A DNA stretch of 19,117 nucleotides from Euperipatoides rowelli (Eukaryota; Onychophora; Udeonychophora; Euonychophora; Peripatopsidae), in the NCBI GenBank assembly GCA_003024985.2, contig PXIH01S0000290.1. One strand, given 5' to 3'. Every line of letters begins with the position of its first letter. Position 1 is the stretch's first letter. Positions 1 through 8,581 of the stretch are shown one piece after another. Below the pieces are notes generated by a model. That model was not told the origin of the DNA. It worked only from the letters and a program-made list of their open reading frames with translations, and ran no database searches. The position numbers were made by a program, and so were the translations under genes.

Positions 1-255
1 TTCCTTCAGAGTGATAAAAAAGTCAAAATGCAGTGATGGCGCTCTTGTTCAGCGATGGCGCTATATACCTATGTTTTGACAAGAAATAGGTGGGGGGGGG
101 GGCGCCCTTGCTTGGTGGGGCGCTCTTGGTCGGCATTCTACGTTACTACTGGTAACTTCGCTTAGTTTTTAAATTAAACTTTCTAATAATCTATTTTCAT
201 ATTAAAAATGCTCACTGAAACTATCGATGTTATTTTTATACCTTGCTTATTAGAC
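1..255. repeat. GC-rich patch with repeated GGCGCT words
   Basis: This short patch stands out from its AT-rich surroundings. The 9-mer GATGGCGCT occurs at 35-43 and 54-62, a 19-bp spacing, and again at 667-675. The related GGCGCTCTTG or GGCGCCCTTG is at 39-48, 101-110 and 119-128. A run of 11 G lies at 92-102. No coding frame is supported. It looks like a decayed short tandem array or part of a dispersed repeat that runs off the left edge. Confidence 0.4.
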
Positions 256-963
256 CAGGGGTTCACAAACTTTTGGAATGTTGTACCACTTTAATAGACT
301 GCTAAAAATTCATGTACCACTATGAGCATACTGTATATACAGATTTTGTGCCGCCAGAAGTAGGACAAACAGAATAAAATAAACAATCTTGTAAAAAAAA
401 AAAATCCTAGTTTTATTGTATTAATTAGTTATTGCACGTAAGCTATTATTTACTTTTATTCAACGTCCATTTTTATCTTATACATGCCGTTTATTTATAA
501 ATTAGCGAATAAGCCCGTTACATTGGCATAAACCATTTTTTAAGCCCTTTTTATGTAAGAGGAAACACCACTTAGTTTCTAAAAATAATTTCTGCACCGA
601 TCTTTTAAGCCCGTTATATCGCAGTGATCTAAATGAAAGAAAAAAAAGTTTTGAATAAGCCCGTTAGATGGCGCTGTTACCGGCTTCGGAACATTGTCAT
701 CATATTCCAATTAAGATATGATTTAAAATCTAATATCAAATATACTAAAAACATAACTAACTGCACAATAATTAATTCTGGATATAGAACAACTGCAAAT
801 AACACATTTTATAGCAAGAAAAAAATTACTAATTCGTAATGCACTGGATATTTGTATATTAATGTAATTTGTCTTTTTGTTACCTCTCTGTGTACCACCC
901 GAAACAATGTAATGTATCAATAGTGGTACATGTTCCAGTTTCTAGAATAGAAAGTAACTCCTG
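256..963. mobile_element. Degenerate hAT-like non-autonomous element
   Basis: The left end reads CAGGGGTTCACAAACTTTTG, the classic hAT/Charlie type of terminus. On the opposite strand the right end begins CAGGAGTT at 963. Both ends then carry a GGAA..TGTACCAC block just inside (left about 276-290, right about 924-936), so the inverted symmetry goes deeper than the tips. No matching 8-bp target duplication remains: the left flank is tattagac and the right aggtctga. The right boundary is therefore uncertain and may be nearer 950. No transposase coding is visible inside. The interior carries the AAGCCCGTTA repeat series. Confidence 0.45.
511..675 (+). repeat. Interspersed AAGCCCGTTA repeat series
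   Basis: The exact 10-mer AAGCCCGTTA occurs at 511-520, 607-616 and 657-666, and a degenerate AAGCCCTTTT at 542-551. Two copies are preceded by GAAT. The last runs into GATGGCGCT (667-675), a word also found twice at the left edge of the window. Spacing is irregular (31, 65 and 50 bp), so this is not a simple satellite. It may be a set of protein-binding repeats inside the hAT-like element or a shattered tandem array. Confidence 0.4.
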
Positions 964-1452
964 AGGTCTGACCTGCTTAAATATGGGGCTGACATCTTTA
1001 ATCTTGGGGCTACAACATTTTTTATACAGGTTGATTTTTGGGCAAGTATAAAATATTACCAAATTTCGTACCTATTGCCTTTGATCAAATCTCATTGTAT
1101 ACTTCATAATTGTTTAATTGCCTCATTGGTTGTCTTCCATGTCATATGCTATATCACCTTTTATTAATCTGGCTTATCTTTTTAATTACCCTATAAATGA
1201 TACTTTTTTTAAATTTATTACCTTATTTTAAATTTGTTACTCTTTTAATCATTACTTAATTTTGCTGTACATTTTTTTTAAATGTGCTTTAATCCTAGCT
1301 TACATCATTATTGTTTAATAATGTCACCAGGAGGAGCACAAGTGCATCCATGATTTTCATGTAACTTGTAAAGAACTATTATCTTGAAGAAAATGCTATT
1401 TTCTCTATTAGAAAGCGCCACTCAGTACTAAGCTGAGAAAAGTTGAGTCAAA
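964..1452. other. AT-rich non-coding stretch
   Basis: I see no gene, repeat boundary or structural signal here. It is AT-rich DNA with short poly-T runs. It probably belongs to the ARV1 upstream intron or its 5' flank. Confidence 0.5.
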
Positions 1453-1909
1453 TTAATACATTAGCAGATTTGTCAGTATGGGAAGGCATGGAAATGACTG
1501 TGTTCCCAACTTAGTTTTTCTAAAGCCCAGATTCGACACGTAAGCTTTTATGACTTTCACTGTGAATTGTATAAAGTGCTCCGTATTCTGTGTCATGCCT
1601 ACAAGACTCGGTGACAATGAGATAATATCTGATTTATTATCAAGGAAAATTATGATTTCCTCTTTGGATTCCGAATTTTTTCCCACTGCCAACTTTTATG
1701 TGATTTCTGTAAAGAGCTATATTGAATGGAAGCATTTCAGTGACACAGTACGAAGCCAGAATACCTGGCAAGGAAAAGCGCTATACTATAGTAACTCAAT
1801 ACTAATGTTGCTCCCATGGTTTGTGACATTACAGATACACTGGCAGTTAATGTGGTTGATAAAATTTAGTAGACGGGTATTCTTTGTGAAATTGAATTTA
1901 AAATATTGA
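1453..1909. other. Unassigned overlapping open frames
   Basis: A 119-codon plus-strand frame runs from an ATG at 1550 to the stop at 1909, the longest open frame in the window. An antisense frame of about 79 codons (1692 to 1453, TTG-initiated) overlaps it. Local base composition is less AT-rich than the surroundings, which itself favours open frames. I recognise no domain in either product. The plus-strand product has scattered Cys and Trp and a hydrophobic stretch around residues 85-105, but no signal peptide or known motif. There are no convincing splice sites at the edges. Possibilities are a decayed transposon coding fragment, an unrecognised exon, or chance. I do not call it a gene. Confidence 0.2.
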
Positions 1910-3066
1910 TATATCCTACTCTATTTATAATTATATTTTATTTGTGGAAAATGGTTCTAAATACTCCTTAAGTTTATCTCATTAAGCTCTATTTCTCTGA
2001 ATTTGTTAGTTTGTTTTGAATTATTTTTATGATGAGTAAATTACTCCAAACATGTTCCATTCCAGGATGCAGACTGGTTACAATAAAGCAAAGGGGATAC
2101 GGTCTCTATTTACAGTTACAAACAATATGTTAACCCTTTAGAAATGGAGAAAAAATATTCCCCATGCAGACATATAGCTGCATCACGTCATTTGTAATCT
2201 GTATTTTTAAAAAAGCTTAACTAAAATAAACTATATAGGCCTACACATTAAGCAATGGCAAAAAAAAAAACTGCTTCCGAAAGCAAAATAAAGTGTCTAG
2301 TTGGGTTCACACATTTTTTTTCCAAAATATAGGCAGGTTCATGTCTCTCATTATTATAATGTCAAAATAATTTCCTGGGTGAAAAGCTTCTAGCCATTCT
2401 TAAATAAACATTATTATCTGTTAATGGGGATGGTAAGAAAAAAACCCTTCTAGTTTTAATGGTAACCTAAGCCTTATAAGCTAAATTGTATGTTTTTAAA
2501 ATCTGATCAATAATTTGGTTTAAATGATTATTCAATAATATTCAATGGTTCCTTTAATATAATTATCCTTCCTCCTCTATCTTTTTTTCTGTCTTTTCTA
2601 AGCAAATTATATCCCAGAATAGTTACCCATGATCTTCTACATTGTCAGCATTCAAACCGGGGACCAATTTTTATAGCAGTAAAGAAAAACATACATCTAT
2701 GTTGGAATGTACTTTGACATACAATGTTGTTATAATAAATGTATATAACTATTCAAATCATCTTAATGAGGACAGATTCATAACTATTAGATACTTACCA
2801 TAGTTATAAATTAAAACCAATAAGGATTAACTTATAGTAGTCTATAATCTAACTTTAGTTCTTCCTCTCTCCCTTTATTTGAACTATCAAGGGACTATTT
2901 TACCTTCTTGATTTTAGAGGTTTGGACTACCGGTATGTCATAAGTTGTTACATATACCGTATTAAGAACAAAATGCTATTATAATATACTTGGTTCTACA
3001 GTATATTCATACAAAATAAGCATACTTTGATTGTTAGATTCTAATCTGATTTTTTTTTTTTTTCAG
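1910..3066 (+). other. Presumed ARV1 upstream intron, 3' part
   Basis: This is AT-rich DNA with no recognisable exon. It ends in a strong acceptor: about 15 consecutive T, then CAG at 3064-3066. A second CAG seven bases later (3071-3073) could serve as an alternative acceptor; both keep the same reading frame downstream but need different upstream phases. A lone TTAACCCTTT at 2130 resembles a piggyBac terminus but has no partner. Because the ARV1 N-terminal exons were not found between 1 and 3066, the intron probably extends past the left edge. Confidence 0.45.
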
Positions 3067-3221
3067 GTTTCAGTTGTCTATTCTTTGGAAAGCACTCGTT
3101 TTCTCAAGTTTTGGCAAACTACTTGCTATTCCAGTTATTATATGGAGCCAAAGCAATAATACTATATACACAAGTCTTGTTTTTATCTTCATTTTAATTT
3201 CCAATGTCCAAGCCTTTTCAG
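3067..3221 (+). CDS. ARV1 homologue, penultimate coding exon
   Basis: ARV1 is a polytopic ER membrane protein needed for sterol and sphingolipid distribution and for GPI-anchor synthesis. This exon is read in the frame starting TTG at 3074 and gives about 49 codons without a stop. It contains KALVFSSFGKLLAIPVIIW and then SNVQAFS at its end. That is the conserved ARV1 order: a K-A-L..SS-(F/Y)-GK-LL-IP..IW segment, a short polar loop, a second hydrophobic span and an SN-x-QA motif. Two membrane segments are visible, joined by a polar N/S-rich loop. The exon is bounded by a poly-T tract plus CAG on the left and TTTTCAG|GTAAATG on the right. It ends in phase 1, with G of a split codon at 3221. 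The CAG at 3073 could move the start to 3074. The assignment comes from family memory, not a search. Confidence 0.75.
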
Positions 3222-3713
3222 GTAAATGTACTTTTTTAGAAATTAGTATTGTGTTAAGAAAAGATTGGGAATGAGGGATTTGATACAGAATACATAATCT
3301 AGGCACTTGCATTTTAAAAAATGATTCTTTACTTTCTAAAAAAAAAAATATTTATTTACTAAAAAGGCCTGTGTAGAAATCAGTTCTAGGATTATGACTA
3401 CTAAGTTTTATATTTTAATATTTATTGTCAGATATACAGTATTCAAATTAGGAATATTTCTTCTGGAAAAAGAATGCTCATTTCAACTGAATATAATGTA
3501 ACTTTATCCTTTAGATCCTCAAAATGAAAGAAAAATAAAATGGAATGCTTAATATTAGTCCTAAAAAAATATTTATTTTTTAGAATATAACCCCTGTGTT
3601 TTAAAAACCAATAATCTGTCCATAAGTCTTAAAAAAGCATGTGCTTATAATCAAAACTGCAAATATTCTTTTTGTGACGAGCTATTAATATAGCAACAGT
3701 TTGATCTTTCACA

Positions 3714-4057
3714 GACCAATCAGATTGTAGAACTCACAAGCGTCATCTGGTTTTGAAGCCGTTTTGTTTATTTACAATCCTAATCTTCACCCAACCCTGA
3801 ACCCTAACTCCTACATAATAAATCACTAAGGCCAATCCTATGATAAGAGGTGGAATAATTTAGTGTAAAATTGACACTAATGTTGCCAAGCCCCTGTTCT
3901 ATTGTGATTGTATTGTTAGGCTCAAACTGTCGCACATTTAACAGCATATGTAGTAGCGTAAATTGAGATTTTTGAGCTGTTATTATTCGGTGTATCACTT
4001 ATATCGTAACTTGCCGATTGATATTTCCTTCTCGGAAAAAAACAAAACTGATTGGTC
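3714..4057 (-). mobile_element. MITE-like element with TTAGGG-like module, copy 1
   Basis: The ends are inverted copies of one 10-mer: GACCAATCAG at 3714-3723 and CTGATTGGTC at 4048-4057, with looser similarity outside them. Inside, at 3773-3845 on the minus strand, lies the 70-80 bp module shared with two other sites. It runs from ATCATAGGATTGG through GTAGGAGTTAGGGTTCAG to GTAAAT. The minus-strand 24-mer starting CTACAATCTGATTGGTC (3714-3741) also recurs at 13591-13613 with very few changes. No clear target duplication was found, so the exact ends are provisional. It is non-autonomous, with no coding. Confidence 0.45.
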
Positions 4058-4254
4058 AGTCTATTTCTGGGTATTTTTTTTACCCCTGCATTAAATTACA
4101 TAACGAAGTTAAATGACAGGTATTTTAAAATATACCAACATAAAATAAGTATTACTAATCTTCATTATAGCCTCCTCCCCCACCCACAAGCTTAAACATA
4201 ATTCTTTTAATGCCTTTTTGCAATCTGAATACACCACAGCCTCCATTTAAGTTG

Positions 4255-4695
4255 TAGTTTGGTTTATAAAATATGTAACTCAAAATGAAACGACTCAAAA
4301 TCAAATCGAGTATTAAATTTCCATAGGAATACGTTGAAATGTAAGAGATAGGTGGCGCCTGTACTACATACTGTAGCTTACTGTATCTTTTTTTTACTAT
4401 GCTGTATAAAAGAAACAAACGTTTCAATGGTTCCTTTTCCAATCATTTTTTATGGCTGTAAGAAAAATAAATAAACAAACATTCTATGTTTAATTGTTAA
4501 TAATCTTCACAAAAAGTTGATTTTAATAGTTATTTTAAATTGACGGCACAAATTTTTATTTTTTTTAATTTACTTATTAAGCTATTGCAAACGACTCGAA
4601 TAAAAAATTAACTCAAAATGAAAAAAAAAAAGACTTAACTAACAACTCATTGACGAAACAATTGAAATCAAACAACTAAAATCGAGGCTCTACTG
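4255..4695 (-). mobile_element. pogo/Tigger-like (Tc1/mariner) remnant
   Basis: Read on the minus strand, the end at 4695 is TA followed by CAGTAGAGCCTCGATTTTAG, the form typical of pogo/Tigger termini (CAGTAGA.CCTCGATT), with the TA target at 4696-4697. Further in, the words ACTCAAAATGAAA (4278 and about 4613), CGACTC and TTCCATAGGAATACG (about 4319) fit the TTTTGAGT-rich interior and the TTCC(C)ATAGGAAT motif seen in such elements. No second terminus was found, so the left limit is arbitrary and the copy is truncated or badly decayed. Confidence 0.4.
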
Positions 4696-4735
4696 TACTT
4701 ACTGTATATCAATTAAAAATACTAGTAATCCAGTG

Positions 4736-4754
4736 TTGGTCGAAATTCGACCAA
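4736..4754. repeat. Perfect 19-bp palindrome
   Basis: TTGGTCGAA and its exact reverse complement TTCGACCAA flank a single central A. It lies just right of the pogo-like end and could be part of another element's terminus or a protein-binding site. Confidence 0.6.
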
Positions 4755-5516
4755 TAAGAAAATTTCCTTTGTAAAAAGCTGCCACAACGCTAAACAATGA
4801 TTGTTTTAATTTTATATATAAATTTTAGCTCATTACACTCCCTCTCCATATAAACTTTAACTCTGCCAAATCTCACACTCCTCCTTGCGCCCAATATGCT
4901 TAAAAAGGGATCCAAAATTTTCCCTTCACGTATTAATATATAGAAGATAGTCTATCAATTATGGCTTTCAAGTATGAAATTGAACCACCAAAATAATTTT
5001 CTAGCTTAATAAAAACATATAGCACCATAATGATGAAAGCCACAAATTTTCAGAGGCCTTTTACTTAACTATGAATATTCTACGATTATAAATTTGGATT
5101 ATTTTTTTTAGATTATTATACAATATAGTTGCTTTAAAAACTGGTCACAATAATAACAGTAATTAGTCTGGTGGTTGTTTTGTTATAATATTGGAGTTCC
5201 CCATGGCTTTTTTTTCTACTGTGGCACATACATATTAAATAACTAAACATAACAAATATTGTTGCTTCTAGTCAACTCTTATAACACTTTATAAATTGTG
5301 GACATAACTGTATTTTGTATTAAATTTTACACTATGGATTGAATCGAGCAGCTAGAGATTGTTTAAACCAGGACCCCCTTCCCGTCCATACCTGTCACCA
5401 GCGTTTTATAAATTATTTTTAGGACTATATAAATATACTATTATTTCAAATGAATGATCAGAGATGTATCAAAATGCTTATAATTATTTACCATTATCAA
5501 TTCTTTTTTTTTTTAG

Positions 5517-5638
5517 TTGTATGCAAGTTATCGAAAGTAACTGCCTTCATCATCATAGTTTGTGGTCATGTGACATCCTTCGAGACATCATTGCTTTCTT
5601 CGCACTATAATTATCTTGATTACATGATGTTTTCATAG
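5517..5638 (+). CDS. ARV1 homologue, last coding exon
   Basis: The acceptor is a run of T ending TTTTAG at 5515-5516. The G left over from 3221 joins TT here to make a Val codon, and 39 more codons follow to a TAG stop at 5636-5638. The joined product reads ..SNVQAFS-V-VCKLSKVTAF.., placing a third hydrophobic span (TAFIIIVCGHV) after the SN-x-QA motif. ARV1 proteins likewise end with a short loop, a KLS-type stretch, a hydrophobic helix and a short polar tail. The tail here is shorter than in the vertebrate protein as I remember it. Matching phase, correct position and similar topology support the call, but residue identity in this last part of the family is low. Confidence 0.6.
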
Positions 5639-5740
5639 GAGGGATATCAACGTTTTATCTTATTATAAAAAAAAGCTCAAAGGTAAGGTAAAGTTACATG
5701 AATTCTGAATTAAATAAAAGGACTTATTAATTAAATACTG
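5639..5740 (+). other. ARV1 3' UTR with candidate poly(A) signal
   Basis: An AATAAA hexamer lies at 5713-5718, about 75 bases after the stop, so the 3' UTR could end near 5730-5745. A consensus splice donor, CAAAG|GTAAGG, sits between them with GT at 5683-5684, only 44 bases past the stop. If used, it would make a 3'-UTR intron and shift the true transcript end downstream. Confidence 0.4.
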
Positions 5741-5937
5741 TCTGTATCCTATATTTCTATTTGTCATTGAATGGCACTGGGAATGGCACTCGGTCTGATA
5801 GTAGCTCCTAAAATTAATACGAGCCTACAAATGCTTTCTCCCCACCAAAAAAACAACAACATAAAAATGGCAATAATGTTGAAAAATTTTGTTAGAATTT
5901 TGAAACTTTAGGCACTTAATGGCAAACTTTCTGTTTA
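5741..5937. other. Short non-coding spacer
   Basis: No feature is recognised between the presumed ARV1 3' end and the hAT target duplication. Confidence 0.4.
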
Positions 5938-6691
5938 ACTAGAGCAGGGGTCAGCAACCTTTTAGTGAAAAAGTGCCAAATCTGCCAAAAAAAAAAAATA
6001 AAAAAAACCCCCCTTCCCCAGAAACATGGAAGAGCTGCAGAGGAAAAAAATACCTGCCATATTTAAGTTGCTTTTTTTTAGTGTTTCAAGGTTGATTTTA
6101 TTATTAGAAAATTTATCGTTGCAAATGAGACAACTTGGAAATCCATCTAAATTTCTAACAAACGTAAAAGAACTGCTCGTCCATTCAACATTAAATTGTC
6201 TGTGTTCATTTTTTACGTTCCTTTGCTTTTTTTTTTTCATTGCTATTCTTACCATTTAAAAAATATATAATTTAAAAATATTATAAATTATTATGTAGAA
6301 CACTACATACTCAAGTTAAAAGCATTAATTATTTAAATAATACTTAGATATTATAAATAATATTCTCTGAACAAAATAAACTTACATACCCATCTATACC
6401 TACATGTACGAAATATATCGAGTAATTCGGGGAATCCCCTGACGTAAGCTGTGCCCTCGCACCAAACAACAGTACTGCACTTGTACAGTACCGGCATGAG
6501 GCGGTCGTTCTGAGCTGAATCAAAAAAAGGCTTTCAAACAAAAAAAAAAAAACATTTGATTAAACTTGTTGATTTTTTGAAATTTATATATTAAAATAAG
6601 AACCTTCTGCCAATTTTCAAAAAATCACAAAATTTTCTGAAAGAGCTGCATGCGGTTCCGGAGCCACAGGTTGCAGACCCCCCGACTAGAG
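5938..6691. mobile_element. 740-bp hAT element with ACTAGAG target duplication
   Basis: The element proper spans 5945-6684. It opens CAGGGGTCAGCAACCTTTTA and closes GGTTGCAGACCCCCCG, imperfect inverted repeats of the hAT (Charlie/ZBED-related) type. The subterminal GCATGCGGTTCCGGAGCC before the right end also fits hAT elements. The direct repeat ACTAGAG flanks it at 5938-5944 and 6685-6691; one base further left the match continues imperfectly (a versus g), consistent with an 8-bp hAT duplication carrying one change. Relative to a full hAT element the transposase body is missing. Only a 5' region and the N-terminal BED-finger remnant on the minus strand remain, so this is an internally deleted, non-autonomous copy. 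Confidence 0.8.
5962..6255 (-). pseudogene. Remnant of hAT transposase BED-type zinc finger
   Basis: The minus-strand frame begins ATG at 6255. It has a basic start (KKKKQRNVK, residues 7-15), then EW (24-25), SSFTFVRNLDGFPSCLICN (28-46) and SNN. This matches the N-terminus of hAT/ZBED-type transposases, where F(T)F....G.P.CLIC carries the first two zinc ligands (here Cys42 and Cys45). The family then normally has an LKRH....H block giving the two His ligands. Here it reads LETLKKSNLN with no His, so the finger is broken. Low-complexity codons follow up to the element's own terminus and the catalytic body is deleted. It is a transposon gene fragment, not a host gene. A plus-strand frame over the same bases (6026-6259) is its shadow. 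Confidence 0.65.
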
Positions 6692-7582
6692 TTAAAACTT
6701 CATATACTCTCATTTACTAAAGCCTGTGGAGCACGACTTGTTAGAACTTTCATTTTTTTTTTTGAGACGCTCTAATGGGCATACATTTGTTTTTCCCTTC
6801 AATAATTAACATTTTAAATAACTTAACATCTTGAACAATAACTTATTTAATAAATATTTACAAGATTTTTGATCATAATAAATATCTGTATATGATTAGA
6901 GGTCATCCACAAACGTGAGAAGGGTTTAGAATGAATGTGACAATGGGCATGGGAGGGGGAGTTGAAATGCGATGTCACGATTTTTTTTTAAAAAAATTAA
7001 ATATTCATATGCATTTAAAGTAAATTAAATTCAGGTATACACCAGTTGACAGCGCCTCGCGATTACTGACATACTGTACAGTAGCACCATACCCCTGTTA
7101 TGTACATTGCTTCACAATAATGGACACTTGGATTATTCAAATAAGAAAATGCATTATTATTTTTACTTTATTTTAGAAAAATATATAAAAAATTAAAATA
7201 TATTTGATATACTTAATTTTGCATATCTTTTTTTTTTTTTTGTGTTTAATAAATTATCTATTACATTGCATTAATTCATTTTGTTTTGTGGAAAAAGGGG
7301 TCAAATTTTGTGACTGAATTTCATATATGGGGTATTAAATTGTATGACTTGTTGTGTTGTGTCTTTGGGACAATTGAAATTTGACTCAATAAAAATTAAG
7401 TATTTTAATAAATTCAGATTAGTTTCAATCTAGGCCTACACTATTTAAAAAACAATCTGATTTTATTACAGTATTGGTTTTAATTTGTTTTGGAATGTAA
7501 ATTTTCATTTAATACTGTATGTTTAATGATTTATAATAATTTGTAATCATTTTTTTTTTTCAAGAAAAATATCTTCTCGATT
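6692..7582. other. AT-rich intergenic stretch
   Basis: Mostly featureless. A less AT-rich patch at 6899-6985 contains GAGGTCATCCACAAACGTGA, a G-rich run (GGGCATGGGAGGGGGAG) and GCGATGTCACG. It resembles a dispersed-repeat fragment, but no ends were found. The overlapping pair TACTGTA/TACAGTA is at about 7070-7083. Confidence 0.4.
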
Positions 7583-7799
7583 AGTTTTGTCAGGGCCGTC
7601 GAGAGGGGAGGTGGCAGCTGGGGCAAAAGTACCCGGGCCTGTAGTAACTCAAGGGACACGTAGGTCTGGCCAAAGGACCCTAAAGTAAAATACATTCACA
7701 CAACCAAAAAAAAAAAAAACTTATCAATTTTCCATGAAAGGGCTCGTAAAAATTTTTGCTCCGGAGCCCGTACAGATTCTCGACATCCCTGAGTATTGT
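7583..7799. mobile_element. 201-bp hAT MITE with 8-bp target duplication
   Basis: The element spans 7591-7791. It begins CAGGGCCGTCGAGAG and ends TCTCGACATCCCTG, so the ends are inverted repeats (CAGGG..GTCGAGA) with two interior mismatches. Looser inverted similarity continues inward through a GGGC..GGGGCAAAA-type block. The flanks are AGTTTTGT (7583-7590) and AGTATTGT (7792-7799), 7 of 8 identical, the length expected for hAT insertion. It has no coding capacity. The G+C-rich interior contrasts sharply with the flanking poly-T and AT-rich DNA. Confidence 0.8.
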
Positions 7800-8169
7800 C
7801 AGTAGCTTTGTCGACACATTTTTGAAGTGTAATGTCATCCCCCATGTTGTATGCTATCGAGAGTATACGTTATCTTTTCCTTGCATAATGTAACCAGGAA
7901 GCACCATTTAAATTTACTTAATAAGATGTAGTCAGTAAAAGGTGTAGAAAAGATTTTTAAAGGCAAGTATGCACAGTAATGTTTTATTTTTTAATATTGA
8001 ATTTAGTACAGTAATGCTAGAAGTTTTAACTTGTTAGTCATTCAAGAACAACAGTATTGTTGCAGGTAAAAGTGTATACCAGTTACAGTATATGTCATGT
8101 TAATATAATAGTATCAATAAATTAATTTAAATAGAGTTTTCATAAATCCCTTGGTTGTTGAAAGCATTC

Positions 8170-8210
8170 ACATTTAGGAATCAACACTGTACAGTATACA
8201 GTGTAAATGT
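8170..8210. repeat. Two-step hairpin with TACAGTA core
   Basis: Inner arms ACACTGTA (8184-8191) and TACAGTGT (8197-8204) are perfect complements around a 5-base loop. Outer arms ACATTT (8170-8175) and AAATGT (8205-8210) continue the pairing after an 8-base bulge on the left side. Confidence 0.5.
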
Positions 8211-8569
8211 TCCAATTATAGATCACATTTCTTGTTTTGGCCAAGAAAATGATTAATTTAGCACATTTTAGCTGTAAATTTAACAAGAAAATATATTTGG
8301 CTTACTACACTTTTAATTTTAAGTGCTTGTATTATTATTTTTTCCTTGTGCATTTAAAGTTAATAACGTGGTATCACCAGAGTATGCAATTATTTACTAT
8401 TAAAAACAGAAGAGCAGATAGTTGTACTAATGCGTATTATACATCTAATAAACATATTTAACTTTATTATTTTAATTGATTTTTCAATGATTTTGACAAT
8501 TGGAACTTGAAATAAATAAATAAAATATATTGTATATTATTGGTGGTCTAATAAAAAGCATAAAGCCGT

Positions 8570-8581
8570 CGATCGCGATCG
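8570..8581. repeat. CGATCGCGATCG palindrome
   Basis: A perfect 12-bp palindrome with three CpG in otherwise CpG-poor, AT-rich DNA. No partner feature is seen. Confidence 0.5.

Larger units (their letters stand above)
3222..5516 (+). other. ARV1 last intron (2295 bp)
   Basis: The intron begins GTAAAT and ends in a poly-T tract followed by TTTTAG. It hosts at least two transposon relics: the TTAGGG-module element at 3714-4057 and a pogo/Tigger-like remnant ending at 4695. It also contains a perfect 9-bp-arm palindrome at 4736-4754. The remainder (3222-3713 and 4755-5516) is AT-rich with no further feature I can support. Confidence 0.6.

Noticed and set aside
3804-3998. 64-codon minus-strand frame
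   Set aside because: Lies entirely inside the MITE-like copy 1; no family motif.
4155-4442. 95-codon minus-strand frame ending GGGGGYNED
   Set aside because: Overlaps the pogo-like remnant and starts at an arbitrary ATG; low-complexity composition and no recognised domain.
6026-6259. 77-codon plus-strand frame
   Set aside because: Shadow of the minus-strand BED-finger remnant in the hAT element.
8237-8461. 74-codon plus-strand frame
   Set aside because: TTG start, AT-driven composition, no motif, no splice signals.
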